A DNA stretch of 64,000 bases from Roseovarius sp. S88 (GCF_037023735.1 NZ_CP146069.1:3203501-3267500), one strand, 5' to 3'. Shown: positions 44,805-53,924, counted from the stretch's first letter. The notes: generated from the letters alone by a model not told the origin. Made by a program: numbers and translations.

Positions 44805-45449
44805 ATGAAAAAGTATCTCGCCATTGCTGTGGCAAGCCTTGTGGCAAGCCCGGCTCTTGCCCACCACCCGCTGAATGGCATGCCGATGGAGACGTTTGCG
44901 CACGGGATGCTCTCCGGCGTTGGTCACCCTCTCTTGGGCTTTGATCACCTTTTCTTTGTGATCGCCATGGGCGTCGCTGCACTTTTCACAGCCAAACGTT
45001 ACGTGACCCCGGCGGCCTACATTGCCGCCATGCTGGTTGGCTGTGGTCTGATGTATGCTGGCATCTCCATGCCGCTGGCTGAGACTTTCATCGTGCTCTC
45101 ACTTCTGGTTGTGGGCGGAATTGTCCTGTCCGGTCGCGCTTTGACGGCAACGACAGCGATTGCCCTTTTCGCGGCGTTTGGCCTGTTCCACGGATCTGCA
45201 TTCGGCGGCTCCATCGCCACACAAGAAGGCGGTGTGAACGCGGCTGTGCTGGTGGGCTATTTGCTGGGTCTTGGCCTGCTGCAATATGGCATCGCTATCG
45301 CGGCGGGCTGGGTTGTTGAGAAAGTTCTCGGCGCAACTGAAGCCGCCGCAACCAATGCCCGTCTTGTGGGCGCGATGGTCGCAGGCGTTGGCGTTTTCCT
45401 AGCGTTGGAAATAGTCGAAGGCCCGATCGTGGCCGCATTGGTCGGCTGA
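44805..45449 (+). CDS. HupE/UreJ-family metal transporter (probable cobalt uptake)
   Basis: 214 residues. Signal peptide ending near 'SPALA', then 'HHPLNGMPMETFAHGMLSG' with 'GFDHLFFVIAMG', the His/Asp motif of HupE/UreJ proteins, and six hydrophobic segments. HupE/UreJ proteins import nickel or cobalt. Because a cobalamin riboswitch precedes it and cobW and cobN follow, cobalt is the likely substrate. RBS GAGGGGG lies before the ATG. Confidence 0.87.
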   Translation: MKKYLAIAVASLVASPALAHHPLNGMPMETFAHGMLSGVGHPLLGFDHLFFVIAMGVAALFTAKRYVTPAAYIAAMLVGCGLMYAGISMPLAETFIVLSLLVVGGIVLSGRALTATTAIALFAAFGLFHGSAFGGSIATQEGGVNAAVLVGYLLGLGLLQYGIAIAAGWVVEKVLGATEAAATNARLVGAMVAGVGVFLALEIVEGPIVAALVG

Positions 45450-45465
45450 CAACAGACTGATCTGA

Positions 45466-45490
45466 AGGGCGGCTCACCACGGGCCGCCCT
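45466..45490 (+). terminator. Intra-operon hairpin after the hupE-like gene
   Basis: AGGGCGGC (45466-45473) pairs with GCCGCCCT (45483-45490) around a 9-nt loop. It sits between the hupE-like gene and the His-rich gene, and only 'GTCTATTT' follows, so it is more likely a partial attenuator or mRNA-stability stem than a full terminator. Confidence 0.55.
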
Positions 45491-45513
45491 GTCTATTTGT
45501 GAAGAGGGCAAAC

Positions 45514-46017
45514 ATGGCCAATCCGGTCGTCTTGTTGGCAGTTGGTGTTCTTGCTGGAGCAGGCGTGGGCGCATTGGTCACGGCCACTGTTGTAGACCAC
45601 GGGGCTATGTCCAAGGCATATATGGGTGGTGACGTCGCACATGATCATTCCGCCCATGACCACGGCGACGAGCATAGCGGCCACAAGCACCAGATGATCG
45701 AGGCCGAAAGCCCTTCACCAACGCTTGAGCTGGTACTCCATCCCGACGGCCCGCAAAGCCGCAATCTTGAACTTGTGACCACCAATTTCACCTTTGATCC
45801 TGAACGCGTAAATGGGGATCATGTGCCCGGCTTTGGTCACGCACATGTCTATGTGAACAACGTCAAACAACCTCGCGCCTACGCTCCTTGGGTGCAGCTC
45901 TCTGCCCTGCCCAAAGGCACACATGAAATTCGCGTCACCCTCAATGCCAATGATCACAGCTATCTTGCTGTGAACGGCACCAAGATCGAAGCCACCGCAA
46001 CACTGACCATCGAGTGA
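45514..46017 (+). CDS. His-rich secreted metal-binding protein
   Basis: 167 residues from the ATG at 45514. A hydrophobic N-terminal segment (about 4-26) probably anchors it or acts as a signal. Then comes a His-rich stretch (residues about 42-63, with many HxH and 'HDHSAHDHGDEHSGHKHQ'). The remaining 100 residues resemble a small beta sandwich with 'VPGFGHAHVYVNNVKQPRAY'. It lies between a hupE-like gene and cobW under a cobalamin riboswitch, so it likely buffers or delivers cobalt in the periplasm. Confidence 0.8.
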   Translation: MANPVVLLAVGVLAGAGVGALVTATVVDHGAMSKAYMGGDVAHDHSAHDHGDEHSGHKHQMIEAESPSPTLELVLHPDGPQSRNLELVTTNFTFDPERVNGDHVPGFGHAHVYVNNVKQPRAYAPWVQLSALPKGTHEIRVTLNANDHSYLAVNGTKIEATATLTIE

Positions 46018-46032
46018 TCTCAGGAGAGCATC

Positions 46033-47100
46033 ATGCAGTCCAAAATTCCCGCCACCGTCGTCACTGGCTTTCTGGGAGCTGGCAAAACAACCTTGATCCG
46101 TCACGTGCTGGAAAATGCCAATGGCCGCCGCATCGCGCTTATCATCAATGAGTTCGGCGACCTTGGAGTTGATGGTGGCATTCTCAAGGGCTGCGGCATC
46201 GAGGGCTGTGCTGAAGAAGACGTGATGGAGCTGTCCAATGGCTGTATCTGCTGCACAGTGGCCGAGGATTTCATCCCAACGCTGGAAAAGTTGCTCGACC
46301 GCCCCGATGCCCCCGATCACATCGTGATCGAAACCTCCGGGCTGGCGCTGCCTCAACCCTTGGTGCGTGCCTTCAACTGGCCAGAGATTTCCACGCGTGT
46401 GACTGTGGACGGCGTTGTGACCGTGGTCGATGGCAAGGCCGTCTCCGAAGGGCGCTTTGCCCATGACGTGGCGGCGGTGGATGCTCAGCGTGCACAGGAC
46501 GAAAACCTGGACCATGAAACGCCACTTTCAGAGCTTTTTGAGGATCAGGTCGCCTGTGCTGATTTGATCGTCGTGAACAAATCCGACCTTCTTGATCAGG
46601 CCGAAGCCGATACGCTTGTGGGCCAACTGCGCTCTGATAGTCGGGAGGGCGTGCAGGTTGTAAAATCCACCATGGGCGCGTTGCCCGTGGATGTGCTGCT
46701 GGGACAAGGGATTGGTGCTGAGGCCGACATGGACGCCCGTCACGAGCATCACCACCACCATCATCATGACGATGATCACCATGACGACCATGACCATCAT
46801 CACCACGATCACGACCACGATGCGTTTGAATCGTTTGTCGTCACCCGGCCTGAGATCAGCGACCCGAATGCTTTTGCCGAACAGGTCGCAGATGTGATCC
46901 GTACACATGACATCCTGCGCCTCAAGGGTTTTGCGGCGGTATCGGGAAAACCAATGCGCCTCACCTTGCAGGCCGTCGGCCCCCGCTTGGACACTTATTT
47001 CGACCGTCCCTTTGGCAGTGACGCACGACAGACGCGCCTGGTGGTGATTGGGCAGGCCGGGCTGGATCGCGCTGCCATTGAAAAAGCGCTGGCCGCGTGA
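46033..47100 (+). CDS. cobW: CobW-family GTPase metallochaperone
   Basis: 355 residues. G-domain motifs: GFLGAGKTT at 12-20, the metal-binding CICC at about 74-77, 'IETSGLALPQPL' and NKSD near 175-178. A long His/Asp run (about 236-262) precedes the C-terminal CobW domain. CobW proteins feed cobalt to the cobaltochelatase. The operon with cobN 3' of it supports that. It follows the His-rich protein gene by 15 bp. Confidence 0.93.
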   Translation: MQSKIPATVVTGFLGAGKTTLIRHVLENANGRRIALIINEFGDLGVDGGILKGCGIEGCAEEDVMELSNGCICCTVAEDFIPTLEKLLDRPDAPDHIVIETSGLALPQPLVRAFNWPEISTRVTVDGVVTVVDGKAVSEGRFAHDVAAVDAQRAQDENLDHETPLSELFEDQVACADLIVVNKSDLLDQAEADTLVGQLRSDSREGVQVVKSTMGALPVDVLLGQGIGAEADMDARHEHHHHHHHDDDHHDDHDHHHHDHDHDAFESFVVTRPEISDPNAFAEQVADVIRTHDILRLKGFAAVSGKPMRLTLQAVGPRLDTYFDRPFGSDARQTRLVVIGQAGLDRAAIEKALAA

Positions 47101-47113
47101 TCCGGGCTGAGCG

Positions 47114-47566
47114 ATGCTTGTCGTTGAACTCGCCGATCCACGTGCCGATGGTCCTCGCCAGTTGTTGGAAGCCAGCCACGCATTGATGCAGGCCAGCTTT
47201 CCGCCGGAAGAGAACTACTTCCTCGACATTGAGGCGCTCTGCGCCGACAACATCCGTTTTTTTGCAGCACGAGAAGGGAAGACCACGTTGGGCACAGGGG
47301 CACTGGCTCTCATGGGTGCGTATGGAGAGGTGAAATCCATGTTCACTGACCCAAAGGCACGGGGCAAAGGCGTGGCCGCCGCACTGTTGCGCCAGATCGA
47401 AGATCAGGCCCGTGAGCTGGGCTTGTCGCACTTGCGGCTGGAAACCGGTGATCCGCTCGAAGCTGCCGTCCGTCTATACGAGCGAAACGGCTTTGTGCGT
47501 TGCGGCATATTTGGTGATTACGAACCCAACAAGACTTCGGTCTACATGGAAAAGCCGCTGAGCTGA
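47114..47566 (+). CDS. GNAT-family N-acetyltransferase
   Basis: 150 residues. Acetyl-CoA motif A 'KSMFTDPKARGKGVAAALLR' with the R/Q-x-x-G-x-G/A loop, and a C-terminal 'LETGDPLEAAVRLYERNGF', typical of YhhY-type small GNAT proteins. Substrate unknown. It overlaps cobN by one base (TGATG) and is therefore co-translated with it; a direct role in cobalamin synthesis is not evident. Confidence 0.85.
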   Translation: MLVVELADPRADGPRQLLEASHALMQASFPPEENYFLDIEALCADNIRFFAAREGKTTLGTGALALMGAYGEVKSMFTDPKARGKGVAAALLRQIEDQARELGLSHLRLETGDPLEAAVRLYERNGFVRCGIFGDYEPNKTSVYMEKPLS

Positions 47567-50500
47567 TGCACCTGCTCGCCGCCACTCCAGGAGCTGTCGA
47601 CGATGGCAAGGACCCCGTTGATCTTGGTCAATCCCCGGCGGATCTGGTGTTTCTGTCCGCTGCGGACACGGAACTGGCAGCCCTGTCAGAGGCGCGGTCC
47701 GAACTGGAGGCCCCTCCAACGCTCCGGCTTGCCAATCTTACGCACCTGCAGCACCCAATGTCGGTTGATTTGCACCTGGAGGCCTGCGCCACCAAATCCC
47801 GTCTTGTCATCGCCCGCGTCCTGGGCGGTGTGGGATATTGGACCTACGGGGCAGAGCAATTTGCCGCCCGCTGCGCTGAGGCCAGCGTTCCCTTGGCGCT
47901 TTTGCCCGGAGACGACAAACCCGACGCCGATCTGCGTGGCCTCTCATCCGTCGCAGATGACCACTATGATGCGCTTTGGGCTTACCTCGTCGAAGGCGGC
48001 CCTGAAAACTCAGCTAACTTCCTGAGCTACGCCAAGGCGATGCTAGATGGGACAGACACGCCAGCCGCCGCCGCCCCTCTTCTGCGCGCCGGCGTCTATT
48101 GGCCAGGAAGTGGGCTGGCCGATCTGTCCAGCGCACAAGCGGCATGGACGCAAGATGCCGCAGTTGTGCCGATCATTTTCTACCGTGCGTTGGTGCAAGG
48201 CGCGGGGCTCAATCCGATCAATCGACTGACGCGGTCGCTTTTGCGTGCAGGCATAAATCCTTTGCCTATTTTCGTGGCATCCCTGAAAGACCCTGTCTCT
48301 GTTGCCACGTTGGACCATCTGTTTAAGGCCGCGCCGCCGTCTGTGATCCTCAACGCCACGTCTTTTGCCGTCGGTTCGCCGCATACCGGAGAGGACAGCC
48401 CATCTAATCCTCTCGCCATGCCCTCGGCCAATGCCGCGCCGGTGTTCCAAACCGTTCTATCCGGCTCATCAGAAGACGCATGGGCGGAAGGACTCTCCGG
48501 CCTCAGCGCCCGCGACATCGCCATGAACGTGGCTCTGCCCGAGGTCGATGGCCGCATCCTGTCCCGCGCGATCTCTTTTAAGGGCGAGGCCTTTTTCGAC
48601 GAGGCCACAGAATGCCCCATCGCCACCTACCGCGCACAAGGCGACCGCATCGAATTCGTCACGGCGCTCACCAAAAACTGGACGAAACTGCGCCAAACCC
48701 CAGTCAAAGACCGCAAAGTTGCCCTGGTGCTGGCCAACTATCCCAACAAAGACGGCCGGCTGGCCAATGGTGTCGGCCTCGACACGCCAGCAGCCACGGT
48801 ACATGCCTTATCGCTCCTGAACGACGCGGGCTACCGCATCGAAAATCCGCCAAAGGACAGCGACACGCTGATGCAGGCCATCCTGGATGGCCCCACCAAC
48901 TGGCTCACAGACAGGGCAGACAAAGAGGGCGGCGAAACTCTCCCGCTTGACATCTATCTTGACCATTTCAACGCCCTGCCCTGGGCGCTCAAAGACCAGA
49001 TGACCGCTCGTTGGGGTCCTCCCGAACAAGACCCTTTCATCGTTCCTCAAATACTCACATCCGACGGCGCCACAGGGCCCGGCTTCAAACTGTCGATTCT
49101 GACCTTTGGCAATGCCATCGTCGGTATTCAGCCCGCCCGCGGCTACAATATCGACCCAACAGACACGTATCATTCGCCGGACCTTGTCCCACCGCACAAC
49201 TATCTCGCCTTTTATGTCTGGATCCGCCACCATTTCGGCGCGCACGCCGTTGCGCATATGGGCAAACACGGCAATCTTGAATGGCTTCCAGGCAAGGCGC
49301 TGGCGCTCAGCGAAACGTGCTGGCCAGAAGCCATCTTTGGCCCCACACCGCATGTCTATCCTTTTATCGTCAACGACCCCGGCGAAGGCACTCAAGCCAA
49401 ACGCCGGGCACAAGCGGTTATTGTTGATCACCTGACACCGCCACTCACGCGGGCTGAAACCTATGGCCCGCTGCGCGACCTCGAGGCTTTGGTGGATGAA
49501 TATTACGAGGCCGCCGGGGTTGACCCGCGTCGCATTGCCCATCTGCGACGCGAGATACTGAGCCTGACATCCGCCACCGGGTTAGATGCGGATGTCGGCA
49601 TGAAAGGCGAGGACGAAGATGGGGATTTGGCCAAGCTTGACGCCTATCTCTGCGAGTTGAAGGAGGCGCAAATTCGCGATGGCCTGCACATTTTTGGCCA
49701 ATCGCCCACTGGCCAGCAGGAATGCGATCTGGCCATCGCTCTGGCGCGTGTGCCGCGTGGCGATGGCAACGGACGGGATGCGTCGCTCTTGCGCGCACTG
49801 GCGCGCGATCTTGGACTGTCCATAGATCCGCTGGATTGCGACATGGCCGCGACTGCGCTCGAAAAGCCCAACGCGCTTGCAAATCTGTCCAATGACCCGT
49901 GGCGCTCCAATGGCGACACGGTAGAACGCCTTGAACTGCTGTCGCAAACGCTCTTGCAGGGCGAAGGGCGCGGCACAGTGCCTCTGGCAGAAACGTCGGC
50001 GGTCCTGACCGAGATCACCGAGCGTATCCGTCCCGACATCGCCAATTGCGGCCCCAGCGAAGTCCGCGCGCTTTTGACAGCACTGGGTGGTCAGGCCATT
50101 TCCCCCGGCCCCTCGGGCGCTCCAACCCGAGGCCGTCTCGATACCCTGCCCACGGGCCGCAATTTCTTTTCTGTCGATAGCCGCGCCGTGCCCACTCCCA
50201 CGGCCTGGGCCCTGGGGTGGAAATCGGCCAACCTCTTGATCGAAAAACACCTGCAAACCCATGGCGACTGGCCTCGCACAATGCTGATCACCGCGTGGGG
50301 CACGGCCAATATGCGCACCGGCGGCGACGACATCGCACAGGCTATGGCTCTTATGGGCGTGAAACCCAAATGGGACGCCGCCAACAGGCGGGTCACCGGG
50401 TTCGAAATCCTGCCCGAGGGCGTACTCGGCCGGCCTCGTGTTGACGTTACGCTGCGCATCTCCGGCTTCTTTCGCGATGCGTTCCCCCAGCTCATCGCGC

Positions 50501-51297
50501 TGTTCGACAGCGCGGCGCGCGCGGTGCAAGCGCTAGATGAGGTCGAAGATCAAAACCCCGCTGCCGCCCGCGCACAACGCGGCGAGGCGCAATCACGCAT
50601 CTATGGTGCAAAACCGGGCGCCTATGGTGCAGGGCTTCAGGCGATGATCGACGAACGTCTCTGGGGCAACAAGGCTGACCTGGCCGAGGCTTACCTGACA
50701 TGGGGCGGCTACGCATATGGGGCAAAGGACGAAGGCCGACCCGACCGCACGGGATTTGAGGCTCGTCTCAGCCAAACCGAAGCTATCGTCCAGAACCAGG
50801 ACAATCGCGAACACGACCTGCTCGATAGCGATGACTACTACCAATTCGAAGGAGGGGCCGCCGCCGCCGTCTCGACCCTCCAGGGGCAAGATCGCCCAAT
50901 TTACCACAACGACCATTCGCGACCCGAACGCCCGGTCATTCGTACGCTGGATGATGAGATTGCCCGCGTGGTCCGCTCTCGTGTTGTGAACCCGAAATGG
51001 ATCAACGGCGTGAAACGCCACGGCTACAAAGGCGCGTTCGAGATGGCCGCCACAGTCGACTATCTCTTTGCTTTCGCCGCCACAACCGGGGCTGTGAAGG
51101 GCCACCATTTCGACCTCGTCGAAGCGGCCTTTCTGGAAGATGAAGACACACGCGACTTTATTGCTGAGCACAACGCACCTGCCCTGCGTGAGATTGCCGC
51201 GCGGCTGCAAGAGGCTATTGATCGGGATCTGTGGACGCCGCGTTCCAATTCGGCGCGCGCGCGGATCGAGGCCTTTATGAAAGGAGATGCAAGATGA
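47566..51297 (+). CDS. cobN: Cobaltochelatase subunit CobN
   Basis: 1243 residues, normal for CobN. Largest subunit of the ATP-dependent enzyme that inserts cobalt into hydrogenobyrinic acid a,c-diamide in the aerobic pathway. Family marks: 'MGKHGNLEWLPGKALALSE' near residues 565-583, 'DQNPAAARAQ', and the C-terminal 'NPKWINGVKRHGYKGAFEMA'. CobS and CobT are not in the window. The stop overlaps the next gene's ATG. Confidence 0.95.
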   Translation: MHLLAATPGAVDDGKDPVDLGQSPADLVFLSAADTELAALSEARSELEAPPTLRLANLTHLQHPMSVDLHLEACATKSRLVIARVLGGVGYWTYGAEQFAARCAEASVPLALLPGDDKPDADLRGLSSVADDHYDALWAYLVEGGPENSANFLSYAKAMLDGTDTPAAAAPLLRAGVYWPGSGLADLSSAQAAWTQDAAVVPIIFYRALVQGAGLNPINRLTRSLLRAGINPLPIFVASLKDPVSVATLDHLFKAAPPSVILNATSFAVGSPHTGEDSPSNPLAMPSANAAPVFQTVLSGSSEDAWAEGLSGLSARDIAMNVALPEVDGRILSRAISFKGEAFFDEATECPIATYRAQGDRIEFVTALTKNWTKLRQTPVKDRKVALVLANYPNKDGRLANGVGLDTPAATVHALSLLNDAGYRIENPPKDSDTLMQAILDGPTNWLTDRADKEGGETLPLDIYLDHFNALPWALKDQMTARWGPPEQDPFIVPQILTSDGATGPGFKLSILTFGNAIVGIQPARGYNIDPTDTYHSPDLVPPHNYLAFYVWIRHHFGAHAVAHMGKHGNLEWLPGKALALSETCWPEAIFGPTPHVYPFIVNDPGEGTQAKRRAQAVIVDHLTPPLTRAETYGPLRDLEALVDEYYEAAGVDPRRIAHLRREILSLTSATGLDADVGMKGEDEDGDLAKLDAYLCELKEAQIRDGLHIFGQSPTGQQECDLAIALARVPRGDGNGRDASLLRALARDLGLSIDPLDCDMAATALEKPNALANLSNDPWRSNGDTVERLELLSQTLLQGEGRGTVPLAETSAVLTEITERIRPDIANCGPSEVRALLTALGGQAISPGPSGAPTRGRLDTLPTGRNFFSVDSRAVPTPTAWALGWKSANLLIEKHLQTHGDWPRTMLITAWGTANMRTGGDDIAQAMALMGVKPKWDAANRRVTGFEILPEGVLGRPRVDVTLRISGFFRDAFPQLIALFDSAARAVQALDEVEDQNPAAARAQRGEAQSRIYGAKPGAYGAGLQAMIDERLWGNKADLAEAYLTWGGYAYGAKDEGRPDRTGFEARLSQTEAIVQNQDNREHDLLDSDDYYQFEGGAAAAVSTLQGQDRPIYHNDHSRPERPVIRTLDDEIARVVRSRVVNPKWINGVKRHGYKGAFEMAATVDYLFAFAATTGAVKGHHFDLVEAAFLEDEDTRDFIAEHNAPALREIAARLQEAIDRDLWTPRSNSARARIEAFMKGDAR

Positions 51298-51716
51298 CCC
51301 ATGCAGGACGCTGCCTGTGCCGCTCTGTGCGCTATGAATTTGACGGCGAACCAGGCTGGGTGGGCTATTGCCATTGCGACAGTTGCCGCCGCACGACATC
51401 CTCGCCGACCACGGTCTTTATGGAGGTCTCTCAAGCTCGGTTCCGATGGAAGAGCGACCCACCGGCGATCTATGAAAACACACCGGGCGCCCGGCGTTAT
51501 TTCTGCAAGACATGCGGATCGCCAATGGCCTTCGAGGCCGATTGGTATCCTGGTGTGATCCACCTCTACCCGGTTTCGTTGGAGGACCCATCCATGGCCA
51601 GACCCGTTGAGCACGTGCACGCTGAAGAGCGCCTGCCCTGGTTCGATGTGGATGACAGCTTGCCCCGCACAGCAGGATTTGGTGGCACAGGCCAAAAGGA
51701 CCAATCTCCTGAATGA
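51294..51716 (+). CDS. GFA-family (glutathione-dependent formaldehyde-activating-like) zinc protein
   Basis: 140 residues from the ATG at 51294, which overlaps the cobN stop. Seven Cys in the family pattern: 'CLCRSVRYEF', 'YCHCDSCRR' and 'YFCKTCGSPM'. Most GFA-family proteins are of unknown function; the name comes from one formaldehyde-related member. Its place between cobN and cobO is odd but the coupling is tight. Confidence 0.88.
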   Translation: MTHAGRCLCRSVRYEFDGEPGWVGYCHCDSCRRTTSSPTTVFMEVSQARFRWKSDPPAIYENTPGARRYFCKTCGSPMAFEADWYPGVIHLYPVSLEDPSMARPVEHVHAEERLPWFDVDDSLPRTAGFGGTGQKDQSPE

Positions 51717-51758
51717 CTTCAACACAAAGACAACACAGACGCCCGGAAAGGACATAAC

Positions 51759-52367
51759 ATGACCGACGATCCAGACCGCCACGCGATGAAGATGGCCAAG
51801 AAGAAGGCCGCGCGTGATAAAATTATGGCCACAAAGACAGACCAAAAAGGTCTGATCATCGTGCATACCGGCAAGGGCAAGGGAAAATCCTCTGCCGCAT
51901 TTGGGATGATCTTCCGCTGCATTGCCCATGACATGAAATGCGCCGTCGTTCAATTCATCAAGGGCGGCATGTCCACAGGTGAACGTGACCTCATCTTGTC
52001 AAAATTCTCTGACACCTGCGCCTTTCACACCATGGGCGAAGGCTTTACCTGGGAAACACAGGACAAAACCCGTGACACTGAAATGGCCCAGGCGGCATGG
52101 GCCAAGGCCAAAGAACTGATCAAGGATGAAAGCAACAAGATGGTCTTGCTTGACGAGATCAACATAGCGCTACGCTATGATTATCTTGATGTGAATGAGG
52201 TGGTGTCATTCCTTGAAACTGAAAAACCTCATATGACCCATGTGGTCCTGACTGGGCGCAATGCAAAGGACGATCTGATCGAAACCGCAGATTTGGTCAC
52301 AGAAATGGAGTTGATCAAACACCCCTTCCGTTCCGGCATCAAAGCTCAGATCGGGGTGGAGTTTTAG
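51759..52367 (+). CDS. cobO: Cob(I)yrinic acid a,c-diamide adenosyltransferase
   Basis: 202 residues. It transfers the adenosyl group of ATP to cob(I)yrinic acid a,c-diamide or cobalamin. P-loop-like HTGKGKGKSSAAFG at 36-49, 'AVVQFIKGG', 'VLLDEINIALRYDY' and 'HVVLTGRNAKDDLIETADLVTEM' are typical CobO/BtuR features. The 3' end overlaps the convergent TetR gene by 29 bp. Confidence 0.95.
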   Translation: MTDDPDRHAMKMAKKKAARDKIMATKTDQKGLIIVHTGKGKGKSSAAFGMIFRCIAHDMKCAVVQFIKGGMSTGERDLILSKFSDTCAFHTMGEGFTWETQDKTRDTEMAQAAWAKAKELIKDESNKMVLLDEINIALRYDYLDVNEVVSFLETEKPHMTHVVLTGRNAKDDLIETADLVTEMELIKHPFRSGIKAQIGVEF

Positions 52368-52974
52368 TGTGTGACACCGGGGCAAAAAGGCGAAGGAAGT
52401 GAACCTCCGCCTGTTTGCAGCGCTTGGAGATTTCTGTCTCCGACAGAGGCCCTAGCGCACCTGTCACGCGCCGGATTTGCAGATCACCAACAAGCAGACC
52501 GATATAGGATTCCAACGCCGCCTCCAGATCTTCAAACGCAAGATCACCATTTGAACGAGCGGCGCGCAATACCTCTCCAATCAAAGGTGCCACCGTGTCT
52601 CGGCCAGCATCTGCCAACGCCTGACCAAGCGTGCCTGTTGTGTCTGCGGCAGCTGCGCGGTTTAGGGCGATTGCTCTGTCACCCAGCAGCATCGTGAGAA
52701 GAACAGGTCCAGTTTTCCGAAAAACCTGCAATGGCGGCAGGTTTTTCCTTGCCGTCTTCTCTAAGTGGTCACGTACCTCATATGTATTTCTGACAATCAG
52801 CGCTCGAAATAGGCCGGTCTTATCGCCATACCAGTTGTAGAGCGTTTCGTTCGAAGCCCGTGCTTTTCGCGCAATCGAAAGCATGCTTGCTCCCGAATAC
52901 CCTTTGCTCTCGATGACGTCGTACGCGGCTTTGGCAATCTCAGTTTCGCGCTTGTCGCGAATGCTCTCTTTCAT
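52339..52974 (-). CDS. TetR-family transcriptional regulator
   Basis: 211 residues from the ATG at 52974, with GGAGG upstream. N-terminal helix-turn-helix: 'IAKAAYDVIESKGYSGASML' and 'SIARKARASNETLYNWYGDK' with 'TGLFRALIVRN' at about 12-60. The C-terminal ligand domain is not assigned. It is divergent from a small membrane-protein gene across two inverted-repeat operators, so it probably represses itself and that gene. Confidence 0.9.
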   Translation of the reverse strand: MKESIRDKRETEIAKAAYDVIESKGYSGASMLSIARKARASNETLYNWYGDKTGLFRALIVRNTYEVRDHLEKTARKNLPPLQVFRKTGPVLLTMLLGDRAIALNRAAAADTTGTLGQALADAGRDTVAPLIGEVLRAARSNGDLAFEDLEAALESYIGLLVGDLQIRRVTGALGPLSETEISKRCKQAEVHFLRLFAPVSHTKTPPRSEL

Positions 52975-53000
52975 CGGCGCCTCCAGAACATGGTTGACTC

Positions 53001-53048
53001 TATCCGTACACATGATTACGGATATTGCAACCGTACACTAAATTACGC
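53001..53048. promoter_or_regulatory. Two TetR-type operators
   Basis: Site 1: TATCCGTA (53001-53008) and TACGGATA (53017-53024), a perfect 8-bp inverted repeat with 8-bp spacer. Site 2: CCGTA (53031-53035) and TACGC (53044-53048), the same spacing with one mismatch, 27 bp further on. Both lie between the TetR gene (start 52974) and the divergent membrane-protein gene (start 53062). Confidence 0.75.
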
Positions 53049-53061
53049 CTTGGAGGCTCCA

Positions 53062-53460
53062 ATGAAACATGAGCTGAACAACTACGCCATCTCGGCTCTT
53101 TCAACCTTGATCATTCTGCAAATTGTCATGTTGCTCTCGCTCTATTCGCGAACATTCCCTCATCCACCTGAGACAGTCGCGCCTTTTGCGATCGCTCCGT
53201 TTTTAGCTGTTTCGCTGTCATTCGCTGCCGTAGCCCTCATTCTTGGACCAACACGAAACCAACCAGGTCGTAGTTTCGCAATCTTGGCTGGCTTGTCTGC
53301 TCTGGTTTCATTTGGACCACAAAAATTCTTCGACGCCCAAATCGGGTTTGTTTGGCCAGCGGTTGTGATCGGGCAAATCGCCGTCATCTCTTTGGTCGCA
53401 ACACTTTGGCTCACGCACAAAACCCGGGACGGCACGGGGCACCGGCAACAAGTTGGCTAA
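53062..53460 (+). CDS. Small polytopic membrane protein
   Basis: 132 residues from the ATG at 53062, with TTGGAGG upstream. Four hydrophobic segments (about 10-28, 42-62, 72-88 and 96-114). No family recognised. It is controlled in all likelihood by the divergent TetR gene, a layout common for small exporters or stress-response membrane proteins; the substrate is not known. Confidence 0.75.
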   Translation: MKHELNNYAISALSTLIILQIVMLLSLYSRTFPHPPETVAPFAIAPFLAVSLSFAAVALILGPTRNQPGRSFAILAGLSALVSFGPQKFFDAQIGFVWPAVVIGQIAVISLVATLWLTHKTRDGTGHRQQVG

Positions 53461-53488
53461 CCCGGCAGGATAAGATTTCTTCTTGTCA

Positions 53489-53833
53489 CTACAGATCACA
53501 ATGAAAGTGATAGAGATGTCCGTGCAGATCACGAACCGTGAATTGCCGCAAACCCCAGGGCTTGTCTTCGGGAAACTCGACCACCTCGGCACCGCGGTCT
53601 GACAGCTCTGCAAAAGCGTCATCCACGTCTGCAACAAAAACCCAGAGGACACACGGTGCAACGTCTCCGTCGACCTCGCGGAAAAACAGAGCGCATGTTC
53701 CGTGTGACACGGCCCCAATGCGGCCTTCCACATTGTGCCAAGCAATGTCGAAACCAAGTTTCTCTTGGTAGTAGTGCTGCGCCTCAACAACAGAATGGAC
53801 TGGCAGCGCCGGGACCGGTTGCGAAAACGTCAT
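53489..53833 (-). CDS. Glyoxalase/bleomycin-resistance (VOC) family protein
   Basis: 114 residues from the ATG at 53833, preceded by AAAGGAGG. Single VOC fold: 'SVVEAQHYYQEKLGFDIAWH' at about 14-33, 'GTCALFFRE' and the C-terminal 'VRDLHGHLYHFH'. These are metal-dependent or ligand-binding (bleomycin-type) proteins; the specific role is unknown. It is convergent with the small membrane-protein gene. Confidence 0.83.
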   Translation of the reverse strand: MTFSQPVPALPVHSVVEAQHYYQEKLGFDIAWHNVEGRIGAVSHGTCALFFREVDGDVAPCVLWVFVADVDDAFAELSDRGAEVVEFPEDKPWGLRQFTVRDLHGHLYHFHCDL

Positions 53834-53858
53834 GACTCCTCCTTTGCACAAACTCCCG

Positions 53859-53924
53859 CATCGATTGAGTGTCGCGCTGTGTTTTACGATCATCTGTGAT
53901 CCAAGTTTATCGGGATACGCTTTA
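53859..53924 (+). repeat. Intergenic repeat element (copy 2, truncated at its 5' side)
   Basis: 66 bp that align end to end, without gaps, with the second half of the 116-bp element at 31195-31260; I count about 54 of 66 identical bases. It ends with the same CGCTTTA terminus. The 50-bp 5' half with the hairpin is missing. It lies 118 bp upstream of the mtoX-like gene in the gap after the VOC gene. Confidence 0.75.

Noticed and set aside
46740..46820. CAC/CAT repeat run as a microsatellite element
   Set aside because: It is in frame and encodes the His-rich metal-binding loop of CobW.
49582..50529. Minus-strand open frame of 315 codons opposite cobN
   Set aside because: The cobN frame is conserved over its whole length; the other frame has no start signal and no known family.
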